Below, piece by piece: positions 50,894 to 62,600 of a stretch of DNA of 64,000 bases (positions are counted from its first letter, which is position 1; the number at the start of each line of letters is the position of its first letter). The stretch spans positions 17,354,116 through 17,418,115 of the forward strand of contig NC_135997.1 in the NCBI RefSeq assembly GCF_048128805.1. The letters are read 5' to 3'. The stretch comes from Centroberyx gerrardi. Its lineage: Eukaryota; Chordata; Actinopteri; Beryciformes; Berycidae. Under the pieces are notes generated by a model that was given only the letters and a program-made list of their open reading frames with translations, did no database searches and was not told where the DNA came from. The translations under genes and the position numbers were made by a program.

Positions 50894-51760
50894 GTGTTGG
50901 CGGTATGTGTGTTTGGGCCGTTTGAGTAATAAAAAAACATTTCCAAATTTCCCTAGGAGAATGACATTTGATTGATAACACACTGTCACTTGTGCGCCTA
51001 CTTGGTAAATGCCTGTTGTTTTCATCATAAGAATGGCTTTCTTCAGAATAATTTAGACTTGCCATGTTGTCTCATTCATCAGGACGGTAACGGTTACATT
51101 GATGAGCAGGAGCTGGATGCTTTGCTGAAGGACCTCTGTGAGAAGAACAAAATGGTAATGAATAGAAAGCCTTTGCACCCACTGTAATGTTGCTTTTCTA
51201 CTTACAGTATATACAAATATACAAATGAAGGATTTCCTTCCAAAACACTTTATATAGAATAGAACTTTATTGTCCACCGCAGTGGAAATTTGCCTTTGGC
51301 TTCACTGGTTGGTTAAAATGTGGCACTACAATGAATACAAAAACAATACAAAAACATACATGCCGTCCTCAAACCATGAACTATTTTATAAGCAAATGTC
51401 TTAAGATGACTCCATAATGTCTAAACTTTAATGCCAGCAGTCAATATGGGAGAGCGGGTGTCATTTTTTTTAAATGGTGGATATTTCCGTTTGGGACCAA
51501 ACTCTTCAAATATAGAATTGAGACAGGATATAGCTTCCATTTAGGAACTGCTTTGTGTATTTGGACCAAAGCACAAATTCAGCTTCACTTCATCGTGACC
51601 ACTGACCGCGTCTTTTCCTTCTGCACCTCTTGTGTGTCGGCAGGACGTGGACGCGTCCGGGCTCGTGGGCTACAAGAAGAGCATCATGGCCCTGTCGGAC
51701 GGAGGGAAGCTCTATCGCACCGAGCTGGAGATCGTCCTGTGCCGGGACCCCACGCTGTGA
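39668..51760 (+). CDS. calb2: Calretinin (calbindin 2), EF-hand calcium buffer
   Basis: Calretinin is a cytosolic calcium buffer and sensor of neurons, including retinal and olfactory cells. Eleven coding exons: 39668-39761, 45684-45760, 46427-46516, 46663-46743, 48160-48216, 48890-48967, 49612-49667, 49774-49813, 50672-50725, 51083-51154, 51644-51760. All introns are GT-AG with matching phase, and the product is 271 aa, the same as human. The N-terminus reads [20 protein letters not shown]. Canonical EF-hand loops lie at residues 29-40, 76-87, 120-131, 164-175 and 208-219, each with Asp at position 1 and Glu at 12. The sixth EF-hand (about 234-245, [12 protein letters not shown]) has no usable loop, as in the family. 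The C-terminus ends [17 protein letters not shown]. The start context CAGGGATGG is strong. Intron 1 is the longest at 5.9 kb. The a or b paralogue cannot be assigned. Confidence 0.97.
42144..42187. repeat. ACAAG pentanucleotide repeat
   Basis: Eight perfect tandem copies of ACAAG. Confidence 0.95.
43187..43358. mobile_element. MITE with about 45-bp terminal inverted repeats
   Basis: The left end CCCAGATTTACTAAAGCCTT and the right end, read on the other strand as GCCCAGATTTACTAAAACCT, match, and both continue into CAAAAACCTTTA. CTTTGA occurs directly on both sides (43181-43186 and 43359-43364), as expected of a target-site duplication. The 170-bp element has no coding capacity. It lies in calb2 intron 1. 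Confidence 0.8.
43943..44110. mobile_element. CAGTGTTGGGG-type element remnant
   Basis: Begins CAGTGTTGGGGAGTAATTCC, the same kind of end as at 34532, followed by repeats of TAGT/ACTA words. The right boundary is uncertain. Confidence 0.35.
45784..46112. mobile_element. hAT-like MITE copy beside calb2 exon 2
   Basis: Starts AGGTTCTCAACATGGGGGCT and ends GTCACAAGCCAAAAAAGTTG followed by ACAATTGCTG, a decayed inverted match to the start. The core (CTTGTGAAATACT, AAACAACCTGAAAAGGGAAA) matches 1654-1961. It begins only 24 bp after the end of calb2 exon 2. Confidence 0.65.
48490..48722. repeat. Probable interspersed MITE-like repeat in calb2 intron 5
   Basis: Ends TGCTACACATAGCACCTTTA, a typical right end of a small, common fish DNA repeat, and includes a short internal direct repeat (GTGCTGTAAAGCA). 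The left edge is uncertain, and the call rests on memory of similar repeats. Confidence 0.35.
50857..50890. repeat. GT-dinucleotide microsatellite in calb2 intron 9
   Basis: About 34 bp of GT repeat. Confidence 0.95.
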
Positions 51761-52175
51761 CCTCCTGGCCCGGGTCCCCGCCGCCCCCCTCCGCTGCCTC
51801 CGTCCTACCTCTTGATGTAACCCGGTGCATGTATGATCCTTACCTCTTCTAGACCACTTAGGGTGAAAATTAACGTGCTCTTAAAAGCACAAGCATACCG
51901 CTGCCCCCACTGTTTGAGCCTCGTACCCCTCTGAAGCCTTTGTTTGTTTTTTTTACTTTACATGCAGTTCCATAGTGAGATAGCCATAAAAATAACCACA
52001 GAAATATATTGTGTAGTTATTTATTTGAAATCCTTCCCATTTCTATATGCATCGAATTTTTACATTTCTCTCTCTCTCTTAATGTTTGTTCCCCACTCAC
52101 CATGTACACACTTCTCACTTCTATAGTGTCTGTTCATTTTTTTTTTTTTTTTTTTGACGAGGCTTGTACTGTTCT

Positions 52176-52205
52176 ATTAAAGATATTATTGAGGGAATGA
52201 ATAAA
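52176..52205 (+). promoter_or_regulatory. calb2: Candidate polyadenylation signals of calb2
   Basis: ATTAAA at 52176-52181 and AATAAA at 52200-52205, 416 to 440 bp after the stop codon. A run of 17 T just upstream (about 52139-52155) lies in the 3' UTR. Confidence 0.6.
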
Positions 52206-54192
52206 TATAACATGGATTTATGAAGACAACTGCTGCCCCACTTATTCACTTGCATTAAAAAAATATATATCTCCATGTGAACCGCGTTCCCACTGCTATC
52301 ACACCTCAGCTGTCAGAGGGAACATTTCAGTTGTGCTTGCGCCTCCGCTGTGATCGCTTTGTTGAGGGTTTTCTGTCAGCAACGGGTTAAAAGAAAAGAA
52401 TTTTACCCTGCAGAGCATCATGTGTTTCCACTGAAGATAACCGTCCCAATACAGATGTTCAAAGCAGGCATGTTTCCTCCAGAGAGCTCCACTCTCACTT
52501 TCTAATCTCCTGGTAAAAGAAAGTGTGATGAAGAAGAGGCTCATGCTGTTCCATTTTTCATAGATGAGAGTTTCAGAGGCACTCATAAGCATGTCTCTGT
52601 GGCACATTGAGATGAAGTCGAGAGATCGGGGACCAGCATGAACACAGCAGGACACAAATTTCCTCCCTCTTCCTACATGTATAGAAACCTACTGCAGCAG
52701 GAGAAAGTATAGCAAACAACCAAAGATCTCTCTTTGTTTCAGCACTTTCAGGTAAAACAACTGATGTGTCTCGTTCCGCACCCAAATGGACAGAACAGTC
52801 TGATGTAAACAGTGATTAAATCCGAACATATTCCCCTATGTAACACTGATTACATTTTGCCTATTTGTTAATGTCTGAATAACAGAATAGGCTTATATCT
52901 AGTTTAACATTCACTGCTGACAGAAATTGGCTTGTTATAAAGGTTGTTTTTCAAGAGATGCTGCCCTGTTTATTTAGAAATGTAGTAATTCTCTATTCTA
53001 CATTTGTATTGCATGGAAGAGTCAGTACACCCCCATTTTCAGCATCTTGGAACAGTCTACCTTCCATCAATTAATCATCAGCACTTTCATCTTTAATTAA
53101 ACTCACTCTTTTTAAAGTACACTCCTCCACACACACTGTCACCACACACACACACACACACACACGCACGTACACTCACACACAAACACAATGCGCTGCT
53201 CACCTCCCGGGCACTTACTGTGTACCTTTAATGTTATATGCATGTGGGCATGCAAACACGAACATATACACACACCACACACACACATGCTAACTGCTGA
53301 CAACTGCAGAGAACCAGGCAAAACCGAGTGTTACGTCCGCTCTGATTCCTTCACACACATCAGTCCCACTCAGTGAGAGAAATGAGACAAGTTAAGCAAG
53401 TAAAACAGGCAGATGAGATTCCCTCTTTTATTTACCCCCTGTACAGACACACAAACACACACACAAGGCTACAAAGCTGTGTGCACAAAAAGGCGGAAAC
53501 ATTACAGTAACACGATGATGATATGATCAAGGCATTAGTGTATCATCAGTTATTTTCAGTTTCACCTCTTACTGATTGATTTTTATGAATTTAAAAACAG
53601 ACAACTCAATACATCATATAGTAAGAGTGATCATGTTGTGTATAGCATTACACTTTGCTGATTTCTGCACTGGTCCTCAGTGTTTGGACAAGATATAGGA
53701 CTTGATGAATATGCAAGATAGACATTAGACAAATTATGATGATTTTGGAAGTTAAAAGAAACACGTCACAATAGTTAAATATGAAGTGAAAACACGGTCT
53801 GGATCAGTTTAGCTGTAAGAGGCATTATTTTTGCCCATGACTTTGCATTTGTCCTTGCCATAATCCTAATATTAATCCTTTATCCCATCATTATTATCCC
53901 ATATTCAACACATCACATACTTAAATCCTGTGTACACATGGTGTATAGTTTGCATGATGTTCATGAAATTCACACTTTTTTTTCTTTTTTTTTTTATAAA
54001 TCCCAAATTATGTTTGTGTGTTATGTGTGCTCATGGTGGAGGTTTTAGGCTCTGCAGTGTTTGTGTTAGGATACAGTTGGCCCTATGGAGACACAAGTCT
54101 TTGAATTTGTTTTTGAGATTTTTGTTGTCCTAGAAAATCTGTGCATACATTTGTGATATTTTTGGGTCTAATACTCAGTGTGTGGAGCGAGG

Positions 54193-54240
54193 GGCTCCAT
54201 GTGGGAAAAAAGACATCAGTCCTTTTCCCCACATGGAGCC
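54193..54240. repeat. 18-bp stem, 12-base loop inverted repeat
   Basis: GGCTCCATGTGGGAAAAA (54193-54210) pairs with TTTTCCCCACATGGAGCC (54223-54240) at 17 of 18 positions, with a 12-base loop. Its nature is unknown: a tiny MITE relic or a chance palindrome. Confidence 0.85.
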
Positions 54241-56029
54241 GCTAGTTTCATGACTATATAAACAGCTGATCCTATATTGAAGCATCCAGCCTGTACACTC
54301 AAATACAAACCTAGTTTTTGTGTGGGATTCTAGCAGAACGAAGTATTTACTATTCAATACAATATAGATATTTGTGGGTCACAATAATATTGCAGTACTA
54401 TTAATGAGATTTGTGAAAAGTATTGACTCCTCTTAACATTTGTTATGCTAAAAAATTGGTCACACTTTATTTGGCTAGTCCACTGTGATACTCTACTTAT
54501 CATCAAGCGTAATGTGTCACTAAGAAATCTATTGAGTTTCAGGTGAAACATTAGTGTGAAAAGAATCTATAGATATTCATTATCTGAGTTGCAGATAATC
54601 TTAGGGTTGGGTCTAGGATTAAAATTGAGGTCAGGGTTAGGAATGCATAATCTGTAAAATGCAGCAACTAGGCAAGAGACACTGTGTTGAACATCTACTT
54701 TTTGTTGCCTGATAGTTGAGTATCAACATTGGACTATCCAAATAAAGCATTACCAAAACATTATTTCAAAATGAGTGACATGCGCAGTGATTTTCCCAGG
54801 ACAGAGATTTATCACCTGTCAGTGCTATTATGAAATAAAGCTCATTTGGATATAAAAGCTCAGACAAATATTGTAAGAGTCCCCATCTCAGTCCTCAGTC
54901 CATTGTCAAGTATCTCCAGGTTTTTCCTCTTAATGAGATCACAGATTGAAGCCCGAGCTCTCTGGTTTAAGCTTCTGGAGAGAGAGAGATGTTCATGTTC
55001 ACTGATGTTGACTGAACGTCTAATTGTCAAAAGGGTAACTCATTCATTTTCGTGTGGATTTTTCCCTAATTTCTCTGTACTATTGTTGTGAATTCATATT
55101 TCTTTGTCCTGTTAAATTAATGGATTTCTACACAGGATCCTCCACGTGGGACAGCTCTCTCAGCCTCAACCATAAACTACAGGCACACAGACATTGCACA
55201 GTTGTTGGACAGCTCTGCAAGGCTGGATAAAGGAGCACTCATAGCCTTCTCACGGATAAAACTGCAGCAAGAATGGGAAATAATGCGGCCAAATCCCTGA
55301 TGGATTTTGGAACACCAGTCTCCTCCAAAAATGGTGGCAGAAGGACAAATTCTCTGCGGATTTTCACTCCATTGTATCTGTCTCTAATCCCTTTACTCTG
55401 ATGAAAAATTATTTTCAGTAGTACCACACACATAGGTGAGAGAAAGACACACACACACACACACACACACAAACAACTGGCATAGTCCATTTAATTTATT
55501 TGTTGTCTTGTGCGATTTTGTGGCACAGCGCAAACCCATTTGAACATGGTAAATAGTTAGATTTGAAAAGGATATACAGTTCACCTATAGTTCAGGTTCA
55601 GTTCTAAGGGATGGGAGACTCTTTCTGTCTCACCTGTGGGTGTTTTTCTAAACCTTTTTCTATAATGCTGTGTGAATTCTTCACAAAAAGAAAAGTCTGA
55701 TAAACGTTTCCCCTGCCAGCTTCTGTGAGTCACATAAAAAAAACATATGACTGAACATGTTTGAGATATTACTCCGAAAAATAAATAGAAAACAAAGAGA
55801 AATAGAGGTTAGAAATCACAGTGTACTGTGCACTACATTTTGCCTTGATTTTATCTGAAATAAGCTTCCCTAATGGTTCATTGCTGCCACTTCACACCAT
55901 GCAACATATTTTCACACCAAGCTATTTGTGTGTATTCAACCCATGGCCCCACAGAGTCTACTGGGAGGCCGTAATGTAAGGCTGTGGATGGACAAGTGGC
56001 ATTTGTCTGTGTGTCTATGTGTGTGTATG

Positions 56030-56030
56030 T

Positions 56031-56061
<31 letters not shown>
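56030..56061. repeat. GT-dinucleotide microsatellite
   Basis: About 30 bp of GT repeat, facing a CA tract at 56152-56177. Confidence 0.9.
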
Positions 56062-56151
56062 CTTGTTTGTCCATGTGAAATTTTCAATTCAGGGGGGAAA
56101 AAAAGGAAAAAGGCCCAAATAGAGGTTGCAACAAGCAACAGCAGTGACAAA

Positions 56152-56177
56152 ACACACACACACACACACACACACAT
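56152..56177. repeat. CA-dinucleotide microsatellite
   Basis: About 26 bp of CA repeat. Confidence 0.9.
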
Positions 56178-59100
56178 ACACACTGGGTTTACAGAAGCCT
56201 GTTTGATATGGGGCTCAGTGAAACCCTTAATCGGCCAGGCTGTTAAACGTCACTCAGCATTACAGTCAGCAACTTACCAATTCTTCCCTCATTCTTCTGC
56301 TGCCACTCTTTCATTTTAATGGCCCTTTCTTTCTCTGCCATCTCCTTCAGCTCCATGTTCCACATTCCTCCTATTTCTCCTCATCACTCCCTATGAAACT
56401 GTCATCAATTGCTTTCAACCAAGAGCGAGCTTAAATGTAGCATGTCATCGCTGTCTGGTGAAAACCTTGTATCTCATACAGGTCGGCTTTTCAGGAACTA
56501 AGAAAACCAGCCTTGTTTTCAGCTTGACCATCATGTAGTTTTGTAATTTTGTCAAATGGGTTTTGAAAAGGTTTCATAAGACTGAGAGTGGTAGAAGATT
56601 CTCAACTCATAGAGGACCGTGCAATCCTTCAAGTGAAGTTAAAACATGAAAATCACCCAAGTTGGAGGTTCTATACATGACAACAGCGTTATGTAGCATG
56701 GTTCTAGTTCTGTTCTGGGGTTACATTCAGTACTAAAGTGCTATTAAAAAAATAGGTAATCTAAGCTTACCTGGCTTGTATACAAACATGAATATACATA
56801 CATTGGAACAGAAACCCATACACCCATTTCCGATAATAACAAGGAAACAAAGGTTAAAAGCACTACACATTTTTATTTATATTATTGAGTAAATCATGGA
56901 GAGTATAAAAAGCTCCTTAACCACATTGCATTTTGCCATATCTCTGTTCCACAAGGGATTGTTTGTGTTGTTGTTTTGTTTTCTCTCTAACATGATGAGT
57001 TTAGGGAAAATATCCATATCTACTCCACACACACACAGGCACTCACTCATGTTCTCACGCATGTTCTGTCACTCTGTCAGTGTGCCAGTGGAAGTTGCTG
57101 TCGTTTGGCTGTTGGAAAGCGTTTCATGGACTTCCAAGCTCCGTCCTGTGATGTTCCTCCACACTCACTGTTCGCTCTGCACAGCCGACAGAGTGAGGGA
57201 GAGGAATCTGCATGACTCCGGACACACAGGCTACTCACAGAGCAGCGACTGGATCACAGTCCCTGTTTGGACTGAAGTGATGGCAGAAAAAAGGAGCTAT
57301 TTTTCCTTTGTTGGAAGTTAATAATGTGATCATGATCTCAACTTTGAGGAGTTGAGGGACCATTGATATGAATTCAGAGCCTGTGCCGGATGCAATGTGT
57401 TTTATAAAATGTTGCATTCCTATCCAGAGAATATTAGCAATTTTGACAATTCAAACACACATTTTCACCCTTAAACTAAAATTACCATAATACTAAACTG
57501 CTTCACAAGAAGCAGGGAGTGTTGGTCCAGAGGTAATCCCTCTTTGTGCTGGAGGTAGAGAAGGACTCCCTCCCGGGACAAACAGGGGAAATCAACATAG
57601 ATAACTCTAAATTGTCTGTCAGTTTCCATTCATTTCCAGGTAGAATTTAGCATTTGATTTAGTATATCTTAAAGCCATGTATACACAGGACAGCTGTAAG
57701 CAGGGCCACAGATAGTCCAGTGTTCAGATCGGACCGGCCAACACAATCATCCTGGTTAGCAGTGAGTTCTCCCTGAGAATCTGGGAGAAGACTAGTACAC
57801 ATAGCCCTACATTAGCAGATATTAATGCTTTTGTGCAACACTAAAAGCAGCTGCAGCTCAAAAGATGATGCAATGTCTATTGTATAATATTGCCCTCAAG
57901 TGGACAAATCGAGTCACTGCAGCACTGCTGTGGGACAGCAGTATTGGAGCAATTCTCCTACATAAAATCAAACAAGTTCCCTGACATTAAAAGCAATCAC
58001 TACAAAATTAACTATTATGAGTAAATGATTGATTAATTTTCTGGTTCTGGACTTTTCTTTGAGACACGGCTCATCAGGTCCATCACTTGTGCTCTTATGT
58101 AACTATGTTGCATATTAACACAGCAGGCACACAGGATTCAAAGCAGAAGTAGCCAAGAATTTCACTTCTGCACCAGCTACACTGTCCTCACAGTATCATG
58201 AAGAAGACCTCTGCCAGTCTTCCTGTTCAAAATGACAGTTTGGCTGTCCAGGATGTTTGGAAGCTGGAATGGAGGGATGTCAAGTTAAGTTTAGTTTCAA
58301 TAAGCTTTCATAATCCAATAGCTGGTTTCAGTTTAGTTTCTGTTCAGTTTAGAAATGTTTTGCCTCGGGAACACGTCTACGCACAGTTCTTCTTAGTTCC
58401 TAAGTTCCTTAACCATTATTTCACATAGGCTTACACTTACCCATAACAGATAATTTTCAATTTCAAAATCATCAGCGTCAACAGCCATAAGTTAATAGAC
58501 CAGCTGACCCTTCTTGCTTGAAACCACCTGTTCAGAATTTCAGAAACAGCACTGGTTTATCAAGCAGAGGCTAAAGAGGCAACTGTTTATTTGCTTGTCA
58601 TTGTATTAAATTCAATTCAATTAAAACCCTTCTCAAGCACATGCTGATGCACATCAAATACCTTGTTCATTAGTCATGCTTCACAGTGTTATTAATATAT
58701 ATATTTTTTAGTCCCACTACATGTTGGGTAGTATTTTCCTGATGTCTGTCCATTCAAACTTGTAAAACTATATGATATAGTGCAGTTGAATGTACTTCTA
58801 GTCAGTGTGGGTGAGTGAGTCATTGAAAACCCCAATGACACACCCAGACTCACATCAAGCTCCCTTCCTCTAACATCAATCTTCTATGTCCTAAGTGCTC
58901 ATGCTGATTTATACCACAAGGGACAGTAATATTAGATCCTGTGTATTGGTAAATAATAAAACATTTCCAAATAAAAGCAGGTTCAGTTTGGTTACCAAAT
59001 TGGAGTACATATAGATCCTTTAGCATCCTAACAATATAAGCCATAAGGGATGATGTTTATGACTATATTATATTCTCTTAACAAATAGTCAGGATTGATT

Positions 59101-59516
59101 TTCCTACGTAAGTTATAATGACCGAGAATGAGCAAGACTTTTCATTTTGGGTAGTAAAACTCTTCCAAATAGTGTGATAACTCTTTGAAGCCATGACTTA
59201 AGAACTGTTTTACTTTTCTTTATATTATATTAAATATTTCACCTCATTTTACCTGTTATGTCATATAAGGTTATCAATGGATGATTATGAATAGCCATGA
59301 GTTCGCACTTTTTTACATTCAGGTAAAGCAGACCAGAGACCCTGGAGAACAAATCAATGGTTTTCAGTTCTATAGGACTTTGACATTAATTCTTTAAAAA
59401 ACAGAATTGTTCAGAGCGACTGACTGACAATAATTTGACTCCCTCTCACTGGACAAGGTAATGCCCTGAGAATCAGATACCTGAGCAGGGAACCCTTTGG
59501 AATGAGAGGGTTTTGA

Positions 59517-59563
59517 GCATGCGCACTTCTTAGCAGCTCCGCAGCTAGCCTGCTTTGACGTAA
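59517..59563 (+). promoter_or_regulatory. got2: got2 promoter with NRF-1-like and CRE-like sites
   Basis: GCATGCGCAC (59517-59526) fits the core of the NRF-1 motif, which is typical of nuclear genes for mitochondrial proteins. TGACGTAA (59556-59563) is a CRE/ATF-like site. Both lie 90-140 bp upstream of the start codon in CpG-rich DNA without a TATA box. The function is inferred from motif and context. Confidence 0.5.
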
Positions 59564-59653
59564 GCGCGTGGCCAGAGCGTAAAAACGTGGTTGTGCCTGC
59601 CCTTCACATCCATCCACATCCTGCCAGGCTCGACTCCCAAGCGCAGCACAGCG

Positions 59654-62600
59654 ATGGCCCTCCTGAAGTCCAGCAAGGTGCTCTACTGTCTCGGGAATGT
59701 TTCCCCTTCCCTGGGAGTTCTTTCCACCCGAAACAGGTAATATGTCATGCCCAAACTTAATGCTCATGTTTGAGATACTACAGTTTTGGCACGTGCTATC
59801 ACATCGTTAGCTGTGTAACAGCTAGCTTAACTTGTAACGGTAGAATAGCTGTTATCTAGAGGTTAACGTCAACGTTCCTGGCAACCTTGTCAATTAGTCA
59901 ACAAGCTTAACGCTGAGCCTCCTCTGCTTTAGAAATACTTTCGCTGAACTAGCTAGCTAGCTAGCTAATACAGACAGGGGTCAAGTGGTCACAACAGGCC
60001 CGTTGTGTAGCTAACGTTCACGTTTAGGTTGTGCCATCACAGTTTATGACTTGGTAAGGTCATAGGCTAACACCTCTTGTTATCAGGCATTCCCTCTGAT
60101 TTGAATGCAGTTGACGTTAACATAGTTTAGCTTGGATGTACCGGTTAAGCCCGCTGATGATGAAAGTCACGTTAGTATTTCACGGGCACCGTTTTCCTGT
60201 CAAGTGCATGTGAACCGGTTAGGTTTATTGCATTATAGAGACTCTAATTCACGTAACATGTCGTCTAGGCTTAACATTAATGGAATGTGGTCTAAACTGG
60301 GTGGTTATAAATGCAACGTCCTTATGGTATTTCATGCGTCGTGATGAGCTTAGTTTTCATATCGCAAGTCGTTTTATATTTTGATCTAAGCCACTTCCCG
60401 TAGTTAGTGAATTCGTGCGAGTTGATTGGTCATCGTGTTCGCGCCTCTTATCGTTGATTGGCTATATTCTAATGCAGAAGTGGAGAAGTCACCGATGTCC
60501 TTTCACGATCTGGTTGGAGGGCAAACTCTCCTAGGTCGGCTACTGCTATCTTCTGCCGGATAATGTTTTCACATGTATGTGCAGGGTGTCGTCTGTTGAT
60601 ATCCTGAGCGCGTGTTTGTCTCTTATCGAGAGGAGCTGAATCTGTGTTCGGCTTCTGCATCAAGTACAGTAGGGGGAGGCTTGGCTATTTGCTAGGCCTC
60701 TGCTATCAGATTTCCCTCTGTGGAGGTGTTGGAGGTTTTCTGCTCTTGTCCTGTAATCTAGTGTCATGTTCAAGCACGTTGATCTGATTTCAAATAGTAA
60801 AGAGACGAATATTGGCCTATTCTCCTCCCACTAGCCAGACACATCAAGAGAAGCTCCATACTCGGTAAAGAATAAAGTAGAACCCATGTAAGTCCTCGAT
60901 TAGGCCAACAGTCCTCTCTGAAGCTTGATAAATATAGGTCTTTGGTCTATTGAACCCTCATATTGGAAACTTACGGTGATGTTTGTATAAAGCTGAAAGT
61001 TCAGATGTTCAAAGGTTCTGTGGGCATGCAGACTGCATGCTATAAAAAACATATTGGGCAACTATATGGTACTGTACGGTATGCTTTCTATACTTGCATT
61101 AACCCAGATAACTTAAAACGCAGTCTTTACTCCAAATGCAACATATATGGGATTGGTATTTTTTTACTCTGAAAATGTCAGTTTCTGGATACAGAGATAT
61201 TTTACAGCTAGGCATGAATTATAAATAGCCTATATTGTGACGCATTATAAAATGTAGCCTAGCTTAATTATTTGAGGGGAAAAACCTGTATTGAAATGCA
61301 TGACGATATTGTTCTGCCTGAGAATATGTCAGTTATGTCAGTGTAAATATAGGAGGGAATATGCAGCAAAAATTGACTAGTCAAATATGAGTTCTCCTAC
61401 TCTGCATCCTTGAGTGTACATAGAAAACATCTAATATACATAAAGATAAATCACTTTAAGTTGCTTTAAGTAAGTTCAGTGTTTTTGTGTTTTTCTACCA
61501 GTGTAGCTAGTTGATTTTAACACACATTCAATATAAAGATCATCCATGAGTGTAGTCATACAATTAAATATGATCTTATTCTTTTATTATTAGTTTGGGT
61601 GATTGGAGACTCCTGCCCTTTGCAGAGCCTTGAGTCCTAAGTTTAGCTGCAAGCTTTAGAGTGTTTGAAAGTAGATGAAACCTGAGATGAAGTGTGAGCA
61701 GCAGTGCAGTGCAGCCCACAAAACACAGTGATCCTCATTTATCAACCAAGTGTGTGACGCAATTTGATCCAAACCAAAAAGTGACAAGAGAACTGAACTG
61801 TTGCATTAGTAAACAAGGCATTATGAAATTGGATTTGACACTGATGACCACTATCCTTGTTCTGTAGGCCTAATCTGTATTTATCAGTTTTAACTTGGAT
61901 ACATATCTAATTTTTTCGTTTTCCCTGAAAGTGTGTATGCTTGGAGTGGTATCCTGATGGTCCCATAATACTCGAAATTTAGTTACATTCATAAATATGA
62001 CAAATGGTAAAAAAATCCTGCTATTCAGTCATGTTTCATTTGGTCTAGAAAGGACTGGTGATCTTGTCAACATGCTTTCATGTTGGATCTGGTAACAGTC
62101 CATGCATGAGACGACAAAAGGTTCTTGTAACCATTTGAGGCAGGTGAAATTAGAATGCTACTTTCTTTCAAAGCTGAGGTGCGTATGCTTGCATTATATT
62201 TGATCATGGAATGTCAACCAATGTTGGAAACATTAGTTGTACTCACAGAGCCTCAAGTGTCTCTAATCCACTTGTACAACGAGGACCACTGTGCTGTGAC
62301 AGATTAGCCTATAGGCTCTGTGTGGCCTTAGGCTAAGGTCAAGAAGACTGTGTTATGTATAAATTGTATACATAAAATCTTATGTATAAATTGTACATTT
62401 GATGTGCAACAAGCTTGCTGCTTTAATGCTCCTCTACTTAGTCCTTTGTATTTACTTTCGTTTTTTGGTCAGGTATTATTCTCATTCTTACTAGGGATAT
62501 TCATTCCCTTTTCACAGATTGATAAATTCCAAGATTGAAGAAACTGATTTGGTTTGTCCATTAGAATAATTTTTTTTGAAGATGAACTTAATATGAGGTT

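Larger units (their letters stand above)
52226..59500. other. Intergenic DNA between calb2 and got2
   Basis: No gene is recognised. It holds CA/GT microsatellites (53138-53165, 55447-55470, 56030-56061, 56152-56177), a short hairpin at 54193-54240, and otherwise AT-rich unique-looking DNA. Open frames here have no recognisable protein character. Confidence 0.6.
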
